The position numbers were made by a program, and so were the translations under genes. 60,299 nt of DNA from JAKLHL01 sp964411885 (lineage in GTDB: Bacteria; Bdellovibrionota; JAFGOL01): the NCBI GenBank assembly GCA_964411885.1, contig CAYPMK010000003.1, positions 1 to 60,299 on the forward strand, given 5' to 3'. Positions 9,367 to 18,303 of the stretch are shown one piece after another. Position 1 is the first letter of the stretch. Each line of letters starts with the position of its first letter. Under the pieces are notes generated by a model. The model saw only the letters and a list, made by a program, of their open reading frames with translations. It was not told where the DNA came from and did no database searches.

Positions 9367-10749
9367 CTAATCTTGTAATATTGATTCTAACTTCATCCCT
9401 CTTGAGCCTTTAACAACGACGATATCTCCTGTTTTTAAATAAGAATTAATGTCTTTTTTCATCTTATCGATCTCTGCTACAGCATAAGTGAACACAGTGC
9501 TCTTGTTACCGCCAGATGAAAGATATCCATTCATATAATCATTTGAATAATTACCATAAATGAATAACGCATCAAATTTCTTGTCAGCAACAAATTCCCC
9601 TATCTCTCTATGAAGTTCTGATGATAATGATTCAAGTTCTAACATATCCCCTAATACAGCTATTTTTCTGCCTGAGTTTTTATATTCAGACACAGAAATT
9701 ATTGAAGCCTTCATTGAGTCGGGATTAGCATTATAACAGTCGACAAAATATATAACGCCTTGTTTTTCTATTATGGTAGATCTTAATTTTGAAGCTTTAA
9801 CGTCCATGACCCCGCGTATACAATCTTTAATATCAAGACCAAGTAAAAGCCCAGCAGATACTGCAGAACAGGCATTGATCACATTGTGTTCACCCATCAA
9901 TGGTATTTGAGCATTAAACACAGAACCGTCATTCATCGTTATAGAAAAATGCTCAGCACCATCTTTAAAACCAAGAGATCTGGCAAGAATTTTTGCATTC
10001 AATTTTTCATCATTAACTGCATAAGTTATAAAGTTGGTCCTTGGTGGATTCGACGTAAACCACTTAAACAACAACTTGTCTGAAAGGTTAACACATATAG
10101 ATCCATTATTCTTTAGAACAAAATCCATTAACTCCATTTTTGCACTGAATATTTTTTGTATGGAACCTAAAAGACCGATATGAGCTCTTCCTATATTCGT
10201 AATAATAGCGACATTAGGTTTTGCTATATAAGAAAGCTCTTTTATTTCTCCATCCGCATTCATCCCCATTTCTACTATACCTACTTCTGCATCCAAAGGA
10301 AAACTCAGCAAGGTATATGGAACCCCTATTAGATTATTAAAATTACCATCTGTTCTTACAGTCCTCTTTTTTGTAGAAAAAACACTATATAGAATATCTT
10401 TTGTAGTTGTTTTGCCATTAGAGCCTGTAACACCTATTATTGGATAATTAAGTTTATCTCTCCAATATGATGCAAGTTTGCCATAAGCCTTAATACTGTC
10501 TTCTACAACTATTTGAGTAATATTTACATCTGTTATCTTTTTTTCTACTATACAGGCAACCGCACCTTTTGCAACAGCGTCTTTAACAAAGTCATGACCG
10601 TCAAAATTTGTCCCTCTTATTGCAACATACAGACTGTTTGGTTTTATACGGCGGGTGTCATGTTCAACACTTTGTATTAGAACATCATCACTAGTACAGA
10701 ATACTTTTTCTTTGCCAAATAATTCTATTAGTTCTTTAACTTTGAACAT
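9367..10749 (-). CDS. murF: UDP-MurNAc-tripeptide--D-alanyl-D-alanine ligase
   Basis: This 460-residue Mur ligase completes the UDP-MurNAc-pentapeptide by adding D-Ala-D-Ala. It has the N-terminal MurF-type substrate domain (IKPNSLYVAIRG near residue 35), the P-loop GSNGKTT at residues 109-115, the NLIGVPYTLL segment, and the C-terminal domain with DCYNANPDSM and GDMLEL, which separate MurF from the other Mur ligases. murE, which normally lies between ftsI and murF, is missing; only 53 bases separate ftsI and murF. Confidence 0.96.
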   Translation of the reverse strand: MFKVKELIELFGKEKVFCTSDDVLIQSVEHDTRRIKPNSLYVAIRGTNFDGHDFVKDAVAKGAVACIVEKKITDVNITQIVVEDSIKAYGKLASYWRDKLNYPIIGVTGSNGKTTTKDILYSVFSTKKRTVRTDGNFNNLIGVPYTLLSFPLDAEVGIVEMGMNADGEIKELSYIAKPNVAIITNIGRAHIGLLGSIQKIFSAKMELMDFVLKNNGSICVNLSDKLLFKWFTSNPPRTNFITYAVNDEKLNAKILARSLGFKDGAEHFSITMNDGSVFNAQIPLMGEHNVINACSAVSAGLLLGLDIKDCIRGVMDVKASKLRSTIIEKQGVIYFVDCYNANPDSMKASIISVSEYKNSGRKIAVLGDMLELESLSSELHREIGEFVADKKFDALFIYGNYSNDYMNGYLSSGGNKSTVFTYAVAEIDKMKKDINSYLKTGDIVVVKGSRGMKLESILQD

Positions 10750-10802
10750 GTCCCTGATTCTATAAATTTTAATTAAAAGATTCTACTCTTATTTTAGCTT
10801 TT

Positions 10803-12758
10803 TTATTCTAACCAAAGGGTTATGGTGTCTTGCCCCTCTGGTTTTGGCCCAGACTGAGGTTCTTGTCTTACTACCCTTCCATTACCATTTACCTTAACTT
10901 CTTTAAAATCAGCAGAGATCATCCTCAAAGCATCTCTAAGGGATCTGCCTTTAAGGTCTGGCACAGTCCCTTTTTCGACTACAACATCTTTTTCACGATA
11001 TGTTTGTTCCTTATATTCTTCTTCAAAATGTTTTTTCTTTTCTTCTTTTTTATCATTAAGAGGTATTTTTGTATCTGTTCCTTGTACGATTATGTTGGCT
11101 ATCTTCCTAAATAAAGGTCCCGCAACTGAGCCTCCATAATATGAACCTTTCTTAGGCTCATCAATTATGACCAACATCGCATACTTTGGATCAGATTCCG
11201 GGAAAAAACCTGCAAATGAACTGGCGTATTTATCTTTAGAATAGCCACTTTGACCAGGTATATGTTTTTGTGCCGTACCAGTTTTACCAACTATCTCAAA
11301 ACCCTGTATATTGGTACTTGTTCCAGTACCCTCCTCTACGACAGACCTTAACATAGAGGTTAATTCTTTTGTTATATCTGTTGGAACAACTTTATCTTCT
11401 TTTTCATAATCATATTCGTAGATGGTTTTCCCTTTTTCATCTTTTATATTATCAACAACATGTGGAATAACGTCATAGCCACCATTAGCTATTACTGCAT
11501 AAGATTTTACCATCTGCATAGGTGTAACAGATATACCCTGACCAAATCCCATGTTTGCTAATTCAACCTTACCAACTCTCTTTGGGTACAGACCAATCAC
11601 TTCACCCGGCAGATCTATTTCTGTTCTCTTGCCAAAACCAAATTTGTTTATTCCTTGCTCGAACTTGTCTTTGCCTATCATCAAGGATAATTTAGCAGAT
11701 CCTATATTGCTCGACACAGATATGAGTTTTTTTAGATCCATAAAACCATAATCATGGTTCTTTGATTCTTTTATAATTATTGGTTTCTTGCCAGATACGA
11801 CGACAAATTTACCATTCTCCCCCCAAAGTGTATCTTTAAGGCTCATAACCTTATTTATAAGAGCTATACCAACTGTAACTATTTTAAAAATAGAACCAGG
11901 CTCAAATACGTCTGTAACAGCCCTGTTCCTCATATCAAAATTATTAGTCTTGCTAAGATCATTAGGGTCATAGGTAGGATAATTAGCTAAAGCAAGAATA
12001 TCTCCATTATGAGGGTCCATAACTATCACAGTTCCACTTGTAGCATCTTTTTCTTCTACAACTCTCTTTAGTTCTCTTTCAACTTGATATTGGATATTGC
12101 TATCTATAGTAAGATATACTGTTCGACCATTGTCGGTAGAAATAAACGCATTAGAACCAACATATATAACTCTTCCCTTTCTATCTCTCTCGTATTTTTC
12201 ACTAACGTTCTGGCTCTTTATAAAATCATCGTAATAACGTTCAACACCATCTTTTCCTTCTGCATCCCTATTAACAAAACCTATCACGTGAGAAGCAAGA
12301 TACCCATTTGGATAAACTCTTTTAGGTTCTTTAATTACATCTATGCCCTCGTGTTTAACTAATTCTTTTATATTTGCCGATTCATCAAAGCTAAGAAACC
12401 TTTTTATCCAAACAAAGCGTTTCTGCTCATTCATTTTCTTAAGAACAACATCTTGTTCAAGGCCAAGTGCTTGACTAAGTTTTTTAGAAAGATCTGGCCT
12501 TTCTGCTACAGGAATTAAAGAAGGATCAACAAAAATAGAATCAAGATCTACACTAACGGCCAAAGGATTACCATTTCTGTCTAGTATATTACCCCTTTTT
12601 GGAGCAAGTTCTATTTTTCTTGTATATTGTTTTTTTGCCTGATCAACTATCCTTTGGTCTGGAAAGATCTGTAATTTTATCGCTGTAAAAAGAAATATTA
12701 TAAAACTTAGCAGAAGAATAGAGAATACGAACAAGATTCTTTTCCTGCTTAATTCCAT
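10803..12758 (-). CDS. ftsI: Septal penicillin-binding protein (class B PBP) with a PASTA domain
   Basis: This 651-residue transpeptidase cross-links septal peptidoglycan in the periplasm. An N-terminal membrane anchor (residues 8-27) is followed by the PBP dimer domain (RGNILDRNGNPLAVS near 55) and a transpeptidase domain with all three active-site motifs: SxxK (Ser289-Lys292), SxN (Ser349-Asn351) and KTG (492-494). A single PASTA domain occupies about residues 594-651, after a Lys/Glu-rich linker. PASTA tails are best known from Gram-positive PBP2x and SpoVD but also occur in some Gram-negative FtsI. It is two bases from ftsL upstream. Confidence 0.95.
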   Translation of the reverse strand: MELSRKRILFVFSILLLSFIIFLFTAIKLQIFPDQRIVDQAKKQYTRKIELAPKRGNILDRNGNPLAVSVDLDSIFVDPSLIPVAERPDLSKKLSQALGLEQDVVLKKMNEQKRFVWIKRFLSFDESANIKELVKHEGIDVIKEPKRVYPNGYLASHVIGFVNRDAEGKDGVERYYDDFIKSQNVSEKYERDRKGRVIYVGSNAFISTDNGRTVYLTIDSNIQYQVERELKRVVEEKDATSGTVIVMDPHNGDILALANYPTYDPNDLSKTNNFDMRNRAVTDVFEPGSIFKIVTVGIALINKVMSLKDTLWGENGKFVVVSGKKPIIIKESKNHDYGFMDLKKLISVSSNIGSAKLSLMIGKDKFEQGINKFGFGKRTEIDLPGEVIGLYPKRVGKVELANMGFGQGISVTPMQMVKSYAVIANGGYDVIPHVVDNIKDEKGKTIYEYDYEKEDKVVPTDITKELTSMLRSVVEEGTGTSTNIQGFEIVGKTGTAQKHIPGQSGYSKDKYASSFAGFFPESDPKYAMLVIIDEPKKGSYYGGSVAGPLFRKIANIIVQGTDTKIPLNDKKEEKKKHFEEEYKEQTYREKDVVVEKGTVPDLKGRSLRDALRMISADFKEVKVNGNGRVVRQEPQSGPKPEGQDTITLWLE

Positions 12759-12759
12759 A

Positions 12760-13020
12760 TTACCTCTTTATATATCTAAATTGTTTTTCTGCTGGTTGAT
12801 CAAGCCCAAAATTCTGTTTTGCATATTCCTCTACTTTTGCTGGCGAGGTTAGGTTGGCATATTCTATACTAAGCCTTCTGTTATCCTGCATAAGTTCTTT
12901 TTTATTATTCACTACTTCTTGATGACTATAGCTAGACGTAATAACTACAAGAGTGATCCAAAGATATATTAACAAACTAGAAAATACCAAACCCCAAAAA
13001 TAGTATTTTTGTTTTTTCAA
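12760..13020 (-). CDS. ftsL: FtsL/DivIC-like cell division protein
   Basis: An 86-residue bitopic protein with a basic N-terminus, one membrane helix (about residues 9-28) and a periplasmic heptad-type coiled coil (about 35-70) ending in YAKQNFGLDQP, similar to the C-terminal motif of FtsL/DivIC. FtsL joins FtsB and FtsQ to recruit and activate FtsW-FtsI. The assignment depends mostly on position between rsmH and ftsI and on topology, because the family diverges fast. Confidence 0.82.
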   Translation of the reverse strand: MKKQKYYFWGLVFSSLLIYLWITLVVITSSYSHQEVVNNKKELMQDNRRLSIEYANLTSPAKVEEYAKQNFGLDQPAEKQFRYIKR

Positions 13021-13032
13021 TTTAGAATCCCC

Positions 13033-13971
13033 TTATAGTTTTTCTGCAACTCTAAGCTTTGCGCTTCTTGCCCTTGGGTTCGACCTTGTTTCTTCTTCAC
13101 TCGGGACCACAAAGTTCTTAACTACAGACCTAAGATATGGAGTTCTACCACAAAGACATTGTGCAAGTCCTTTAGGACAAACGCAAGGATTAAGTCCCTG
13201 TTTTATCACTTTTTTGACGATCCTATCCTCTAAACTATGAAAACTTATAACACAAAGTCTTCCATTTGGTCTTAAAAGTTTAATTGCGTGATCAAGTCCT
13301 TCTTTAAGTGAATCAAGCTCACTGTTAACATATATCCTTAATGCCTGAAAGGTCTTTGTTGCAGGATCTGTATCCATTCCATGTCTTTTTTGCCCAAGCA
13401 CAGAATATATAACATCACAAAGTTCTTTTGTGGTTCGTATCCTCATTTCAATTCTTTTTTTGTCTATCGCATAGGCTATTCTTTTATAATTCCTTTCTTC
13501 GCCATATTCATTTATTATTCGTGCCAACTCTTTAACATCAAGATCGTTAATAACATCCTCTGCAGTAAGATCTTGCTTGGGATCATACCTCATATCAAGA
13601 GGACCATTTCTTAAGAAACTAAAACCTCTATTAGCATCATCAACATGTACACTAGAAAAACCAAGATCCATTAAAATGCCGTCGCAAGACTTGATATCAT
13701 AAAAACCCAAAATATCTGGAAGACTTTTATAATCAGAATTAACTATTTTAACTGTAGATCTATTATTTGAATAACCGTCAAAAAGTTCTTCAAGATATTT
13801 TGCATTAAGAGGGTCTTTGTCTATCCCTATTACAAAAAGCTCACGTCCAGCATCTAAAATAGCTTGTAAATGCCCCCCGCGGCCAGCAGTACAATCTACA
13901 TAAACCCCACCATTTTTTATATTAAGATTTTCTATGCATTCTTTTTTTAGAACAGGTATATGATCGGTCAT
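13033..13971 (-). CDS. rsmH: 16S rRNA (cytosine-1402-N4) methyltransferase
   Basis: The 312-residue SAM-dependent methyltransferase modifies C1402 in the ribosomal P site. Family motifs are present from the start, HIPVLKKECIE (residues 4-14): the SAM-binding DCTAGRGGHL near 26-35, GILMDLGFSSVHVDD near 98-112, the RGFSFLRNGPLDMRMD-like block, and the C-terminal RSNPRARSAKLRVAEK. It is the usual first gene of the dcw block; mraZ is absent and two small membrane-protein genes stand in front instead. Confidence 0.97.
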   Translation of the reverse strand: MTDHIPVLKKECIENLNIKNGGVYVDCTAGRGGHLQAILDAGRELFVIGIDKDPLNAKYLEELFDGYSNNRSTVKIVNSDYKSLPDILGFYDIKSCDGILMDLGFSSVHVDDANRGFSFLRNGPLDMRYDPKQDLTAEDVINDLDVKELARIINEYGEERNYKRIAYAIDKKRIEMRIRTTKELCDVIYSVLGQKRHGMDTDPATKTFQALRIYVNSELDSLKEGLDHAIKLLRPNGRLCVISFHSLEDRIVKKVIKQGLNPCVCPKGLAQCLCGRTPYLRSVVKNFVVPSEEETRSNPRARSAKLRVAEKL

Positions 13972-13975
13972 ATTC

Positions 13976-14398
13976 TCACAACATAAATAAAGGTATCATA
14001 GAAAATATAGAATAAACTATAACTACTACAATAAATGTTTTTGGATTGGTCCTATATATTGCAAGAGCTAATATAATAAAGATAAAAGGCATTAACAAAA
14101 GGAACATCTTTGATTCCATGTTATATTTATGAATAGAGTAAATTGGAGAATCATATCTTCCTTTTAAAAGTTCAGATAACTCGTAAAAAAACTTTCCTTT
14201 TGGTGCATTATATTCTTGGAGTGCTTTAAGACTAATATCAAGGTCCTTTATATCCAAAGAACTTTCTATAGGAGAAAAAGTAAGCTCTTCTGTTGGACGA
14301 TCAAATACAAATATAGCTACAAATGATAGTATAAGAGCTATCAAGAGAACATTAATCGTTATCTTTTTTTGAAACTGAGCCTTCACCATACTTTGCAT
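13976..14398 (-). CDS. Hypothetical small membrane protein between a HAMP protein and rsmH
   Basis: I do not recognise this 140-residue protein. It has a basic N-terminus, a first membrane helix (about residues 14-33), an outward-facing loop of about 60 residues, and two closely spaced C-terminal helices (about 96-115 and 120-139). Its start region overlaps the end of the HAMP-protein gene by about 47 bases; a second in-frame ATG at 14389 shortens the overlap to 38. There is no other in-frame ATG before the first membrane helix, so the overlap seems real. It ends five bases before rsmH, so it should be co-transcribed with the division genes. Function is unknown. Confidence 0.65.
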   Translation of the reverse strand: MQSMVKAQFQKKITINVLLIALILSFVAIFVFDRPTEELTFSPIESSLDIKDLDISLKALQEYNAPKGKFFYELSELLKGRYDSPIYSIHKYNMESKMFLLLMPFIFIILALAIYRTNPKTFIVVVIVYSIFSMIPLFML

Positions 14399-14831
14399 CC
14401 AACTTATTCATTAGTTTATTAAGGTCACCAACCAATTCTTTTAGCTCGTCTTTTTTTCTGACCCTGAACCTTACAGATAGATCACCAGAGGTATGAATGC
14501 TGTCTATGCTCCTTCTTATAGAGAAAACTGCTCCAGAAACACGACTAGAAAAAACAAGACCGACCAAGAACATAAAAAACGTTATTGTAACGCCAACTGC
14601 AGCTATCTTTATCATTAAAAGTTTTCTTTGACGCTCTAAGAATAATACAGCCTCTTTACTTTGGTTAAGACCAGCAACTAAAAGGGCATTATCATGAGCA
14701 TTAACATAACTATAAAAAACGTATCCCACTAAAAAACTAACTAGTAGTCCTGTAACAGCAAGTAATATGGAATATTTTAGTTGGAACCCTTCATCAACAA
14801 CAAAGACTTCTCTTTTTATACTAGAACCCAT
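14352..14831 (-). CDS. HAMP-domain membrane protein without an output domain
   Basis: The 159-residue protein has two membrane helices (about residues 20-42 and 73-93) flanking a short periplasmic helix, followed by a HAMP-like linker (about 94-145, including SGDLSVRFRVRKKDEL and a second amphipathic helix ELVGDLNKLMNKL) and a short charged tail. HAMP linkers normally relay signals to kinase, cyclase or chemoreceptor domains, and none is attached here. It is co-directional with nusB (nine bases downstream of it) and the following membrane-protein gene overlaps it. A role coupling envelope state to division genes is speculation from position only. Confidence 0.7.
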   Translation of the reverse strand: MGSSIKREVFVVDEGFQLKYSILLAVTGLLVSFLVGYVFYSYVNAHDNALLVAGLNQSKEAVLFLERQRKLLMIKIAAVGVTITFFMFLVGLVFSSRVSGAVFSIRRSIDSIHTSGDLSVRFRVRKKDELKELVGDLNKLMNKLDAKYGEGSVSKKDND

Positions 14832-14840
14832 AACTACTTT

Positions 14841-15239
14841 TTACCTCATTTTTACCCAAGCGTCCACAACACCATTAATAAAACCTGCTGAATCCTTATC
14901 ACCATATTTTTTGGCAAGCTCAAGTACTTCATTTATTACAACGGCCGCTGGTTGTTTGCCCCAGCCTATTTCTGCACAAGCCATATAGATTAAAGCCTTG
15001 TCTATTTTACCAAGTCTTTCCATTGACCAGTTCTTAATAAGCGGTTTTAACTGTTGTTGTATTTCTTTATATGAGGCTAACGTCCAATTAAGTAGTTTAA
15101 CTGCATACTCATAGACTTCTGGATCAAGACCTTTTTGAAAACTAGCATATCTTTCTGTTGCGTCTATTTGGTCTAAATCACTTAATTCAACAGAATAAAG
15201 TAGTTTTAATGCAAGTTCTCTGCTGTCCCTTCTTTTCAA
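14841..15239 (-). CDS. nusB: Transcription antitermination factor NusB
   Basis: A 132-residue all-helical NusB protein. It opens with RRDSRELALKLLYSVE, the family's N-terminal helix, and ends with the C-terminal block AVVINEVLELAKKYGDKDSAGFINGVVD. NusB with NusE (S10) binds boxA RNA in rRNA antitermination. The start overlaps the glyA stop by four bases (ATGA type). In deltaproteobacterial genomes nusB often follows rib genes; those are absent here, so glyA is directly adjacent. Confidence 0.93.
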   Translation of the reverse strand: MKRRDSRELALKLLYSVELSDLDQIDATERYASFQKGLDPEVYEYAVKLLNWTLASYKEIQQQLKPLIKNWSMERLGKIDKALIYMACAEIGWGKQPAAVVINEVLELAKKYGDKDSAGFINGVVDAWVKMR

Positions 15240-16498
15240 AAAATAACTCCTTTATAAAGAGGGAACGCCTTACAAAGCTCTACCACTTGTTTTTTTGTAT
15301 TAGATATTACTGTTTGATCATTAACGTTATGTATTACGTTAGCTATCATTTTACCTATTAATTGCATTTCTTTTTCTTTCATGCCTCTTGTAGTTACAGC
15401 AGGGGTTCCTACTCTTACACCACTTGTGATGAAAGGAGAACGCGTTTCGAATGGGACTGTGTTCTTGTTAACTGTTATCTCTGCCATTCCAAGAGCTGCC
15501 TCTGCCTCTTTTCCTGTTATTTCTGTGCCGCTAAGATCTATCAACATAAGGTGATTATCTGTACCGCCACTAACAAGTTTTATACCTTCATCCATTAAAG
15601 CCTTCGCCAAAGCTTTTGCATTCTTAACCACTTGTTCCTGATATGTTTTGAACTGTGGACTCATAGCTTCTTTAAAAGCAACTGCTTTTGCCGCTATTAC
15701 ATGCATTAATGGACCGCCTTGTATACCGGGGAATATTTTGCTGTTTATAGCTTTACCATATTCTTCTTTAGCAAGTATTAAACCGCCTCTTGGTCCACGT
15801 AATGTTTTGTGTGTAGTACTTGTAACAAATTCAGCGTCTATTACTGGGTTTGGATGCAGTCCTGTCGCAACAAGCCCAGCTATGTGTGCCATATCAACCA
15901 CGACCTTTGCACCAACTTCATCTGCTATTGCCCTGAATTTTTTAAAATCTATTATTCTTGGATACGCACTTGCACCAGCTATGATCAATTTTGGTTTATG
16001 TTCTATGGCAAGGTCCCTCACCATATCAAAATCTATTGTTTGGTCGTCTTGCTTAACTCCATAAGGATATACTTTATAGAGGAACCCAGAAAAGTTCACT
16101 GGGCTTCCGTGAGTAAGATGTCCACCATGACTAAGGTTCATACCAAGAACAGCATCGCCGGGCTGAAGAGTTGCCATGTAAACAGCCATGTTCGCCTGAG
16201 AACCACTATGTGGCTGTACGTTGGCATAATCCGCATTAAAAAGTTTTTTTGCTCTATCTATTGCAAGATTCTCTGCAACGTCTACGTTCTTACATCCACC
16301 ATAATATCTTTTTGCAGGATAACCTTCTGCATATTTATTGGTAAGTATAGATCCCATTGCCTGCATTACCGCTGGTGTAACATAATTCTCAGAGGCTATA
16401 AGTTCTAGACCAAATTCTTGTCTGTCTAACTCGTCGATCATTACCTTATATATTTCTTCATCCGTATTCCTTACGTATTCAAAAAGGTCCATGCACAT
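15236..16498 (-). CDS. glyA: Serine hydroxymethyltransferase
   Basis: The 420-residue PLP enzyme interconverts serine and glycine while charging tetrahydrofolate with a one-carbon unit. Motifs include ELIASENYVTPAV near residue 33, YAEGYPAKRYYGGC near 55-68, HSGSQANMAVY near 96-106, and the PLP-lysine segment TSTTHKTLRGPRGG near 227-240. GGAGG lies nine bases before the first ATG (16498); a second ATG two codons later (16492) is possible. Two bases after the rpiB stop and overlapping nusB, it sits in a translationally packed operon. Confidence 0.97.
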   Translation of the reverse strand: MCMDLFEYVRNTDEEIYKVMIDELDRQEFGLELIASENYVTPAVMQAMGSILTNKYAEGYPAKRYYGGCKNVDVAENLAIDRAKKLFNADYANVQPHSGSQANMAVYMATLQPGDAVLGMNLSHGGHLTHGSPVNFSGFLYKVYPYGVKQDDQTIDFDMVRDLAIEHKPKLIIAGASAYPRIIDFKKFRAIADEVGAKVVVDMAHIAGLVATGLHPNPVIDAEFVTSTTHKTLRGPRGGLILAKEEYGKAINSKIFPGIQGGPLMHVIAAKAVAFKEAMSPQFKTYQEQVVKNAKALAKALMDEGIKLVSGGTDNHLMLIDLSGTEITGKEAEAALGMAEITVNKNTVPFETRSPFITSGVRVGTPAVTTRGMKEKEMQLIGKMIANVIHNVNDQTVISNTKKQVVELCKAFPLYKGVIF

Positions 16499-16499
16499 A

Positions 16500-16946
16500 T
16501 CACTTAACCTCCAGTGCTTCTATTTTGTCTAACCTAGTTTGATGTCTTCCTTCTTCATATTCAGCATCCAACCATGAATCTATTATTTCAAATGCAAGCC
16601 CTGCACCCAACACCCTGCTACCAAGACAAAGAACATTAGCGTCGTTATGACGTCTTGCCATTTTGGATGAATAAGGATCACTTGCGTGTGCAGCCCTTAT
16701 TCCTTTTATTTTGTTAGCAGTAATACTCATGCCTATTCCTGTTCCACAAACAAGTATACCAAGACAATCTTCGTCAGAAACAACTTCTTCACAAACTTTT
16801 TTGGCGTAGTCTGGATAATCAACAGAATTGTTTTTGTTATCTGGACCAAGATCTTTTACGTCTGTAAGACCTCTTGTTTTAAGATGTTCAAGTATCTGTG
16901 TTTTTAGATCATACCCTGCGTGATCTGACGCTACTACTATCTTCAT
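16500..16946 (-). CDS. rpiB: Ribose-5-phosphate isomerase B
   Basis: The 148-residue RpiB/LacAB-family isomerase converts ribose 5-phosphate and ribulose 5-phosphate in the non-oxidative pentose phosphate route. The start IVVASDHAGYDLK carries the substrate-binding Asp-His, and LVCGTGIGMSITANK near residue 65 contains the catalytic cysteine and anion hole; RRHNDANVLCLG follows. It overlaps the fabF stop by four bases. The fabF-rpiB-glyA order is common in Deltaproteobacteria-type genomes. Confidence 0.96.
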   Translation of the reverse strand: MKIVVASDHAGYDLKTQILEHLKTRGLTDVKDLGPDNKNNSVDYPDYAKKVCEEVVSDEDCLGILVCGTGIGMSITANKIKGIRAAHASDPYSSKMARRHNDANVLCLGSRVLGAGLAFEIIDSWLDAEYEEGRHQTRLDKIEALEVK

Positions 16947-18184
16947 ATTTTCTTTAACACCACAGAACAGTTCGTTCCGCCAAAACCAAACGAGTTACTT
17001 AAAGCATACTCTATGTTCTTTTTAACAGCGGTATTAGGCGTAAGATTAACACCAGTACATGCAGGATCTAGGTTATCAAGATTTATTGTTGGAGGGACAA
17101 CACCGTGCTTCATTGCAAGTGCTGTTATTACAACCTCTATACTACCTGCCGCACCAAGCATGTGTCCTGTCATTGATTTTGTAGAAGAAACATTAAGTTT
17201 ATCTAATGACTTTCCAAAAGCACCCTTTACGGCGTTACATTCTGCTATGTCACCTAATGGTGTAGATGTACCGTGTGCATTTATATAATCTATTTTATCT
17301 GGGCTAATGCCAGCTTCCTTAACTGAAAGTTCCATACAGCGTCTCGCACCATTACCATCTTCTGCTGGTTGTGTTATGTGATTTGCATCAGCTGTTAAGC
17401 CATAGCCAACAACCTCTGCATATATGTGTGCGCCTCTCTTTTTTGCATGTTCATATTCTTCAAGAACAACAAAAGCACCACCTTCGCTCATTACAAAACC
17501 ATCCCTGTCTTTATCCCAAGGACGACTTGCTTTTTGTGGTTCGTCGTTCCTAGAAGACAAAGCTCTCATTGCCGCAAAACCACCAATACCAAGTTCACAT
17601 ACTGCGGCCTCTGCGGCTCCCGCTATCATAAAGTCTGCTTTGTTCTCTTGTATAGTAAGGAATGCATGTCCAATACAATGAGCACCACTAGCACATGCAG
17701 AAACGATACTGATATTAGGACCTGTGAATTTGTGTCTCATAGATATATGGCCGGGTAACATGTTCGATAACACCATCGGTATGAACATAGGGGAGATCCT
17801 GCCCGGACCTTTTTCCAAAAGTTTTTGATTATTCTCTTGTATCGTTATAAGTCCACCAATACCACTCGCTGCAAATACTCCAGTCCTTTCTTTCATTTGG
17901 TCTGTGAATGTAATCCCAGCATCCTTTAATGCAAGTTCTGCTGCAATTATTCCGTAGTGGATAAAAGCGTCCATTCTTTTCATTTCTTTTGCGTCTATAT
18001 ATTGTTCAATTGGGAGATTTTTTACCTCTCCGGCTATTTTTACTGCATACTGTTCTGTATTGAATTTACTTATATTTGATATTGCGGATTTTCCTTCCAC
18101 AAGTGAGTTCCAAAAATTATTCATATCTGTACCATACGGAGTTACAACGCCCATACCTGTTATCACTACTCTTCTTGTACCCAT
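16943..18184 (-). CDS. fabF: 3-oxoacyl-[ACP] synthase II
   Basis: The 413-residue condensing enzyme elongates acyl-ACP with malonyl-ACP. The Cys-His-His triad is in place: Cys in VSACASGAHCIG near residue 164, His in NAHGTSTPLGD near 302, and His in SMTGHMLGAAG near 339. The C-terminal NSFGFGGTNCSVVL is typical. An intercistronic hairpin separates it from acpP. fabH, the initiating condensing enzyme, is not in the window. Confidence 0.97.
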   Translation of the reverse strand: MGTRRVVITGMGVVTPYGTDMNNFWNSLVEGKSAISNISKFNTEQYAVKIAGEVKNLPIEQYIDAKEMKRMDAFIHYGIIAAELALKDAGITFTDQMKERTGVFAASGIGGLITIQENNQKLLEKGPGRISPMFIPMVLSNMLPGHISMRHKFTGPNISIVSACASGAHCIGHAFLTIQENKADFMIAGAAEAAVCELGIGGFAAMRALSSRNDEPQKASRPWDKDRDGFVMSEGGAFVVLEEYEHAKKRGAHIYAEVVGYGLTADANHITQPAEDGNGARRCMELSVKEAGISPDKIDYINAHGTSTPLGDIAECNAVKGAFGKSLDKLNVSSTKSMTGHMLGAAGSIEVVITALAMKHGVVPPTINLDNLDPACTGVNLTPNTAVKKNIEYALSNSFGFGGTNCSVVLKKI

Positions 18185-18243
18185 GATATTAAAGTCTCCT
18201 TTGGTTTTTTAATACAATTCTCTAGCCCCATTTAAGAAACCGA

Positions 18244-18268
18244 GCCCAACACCATAAAAGCGTTGGGC
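18244..18268 (-). promoter_or_regulatory. Intercistronic hairpin between acpP and fabF
   Basis: GCCCAAC (18244-18250) and GTTGGGC (18262-18268) form a perfect 7-bp GC-rich stem with an 11-base loop, inside a 119-base gap that is long for this operon. No T-run follows on the minus strand, so it is not a classic terminator. It could act as a 3' stabiliser or processing site that raises acpP mRNA over fabF mRNA. The structure is seen; the role is inferred. Confidence 0.5.
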
Positions 18269-18303
18269 CCTAAAGCTTCTTATTCAAAACATTTTTACAA
18301 TGA

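Noticed and set aside
15809..16408. 199-codon plus-strand open frame opposite glyA
   Set aside because: It lies wholly antisense to a well-conserved gene, is Cys/Ile/Tyr-rich in a way typical of complement translation, and shows no domain.
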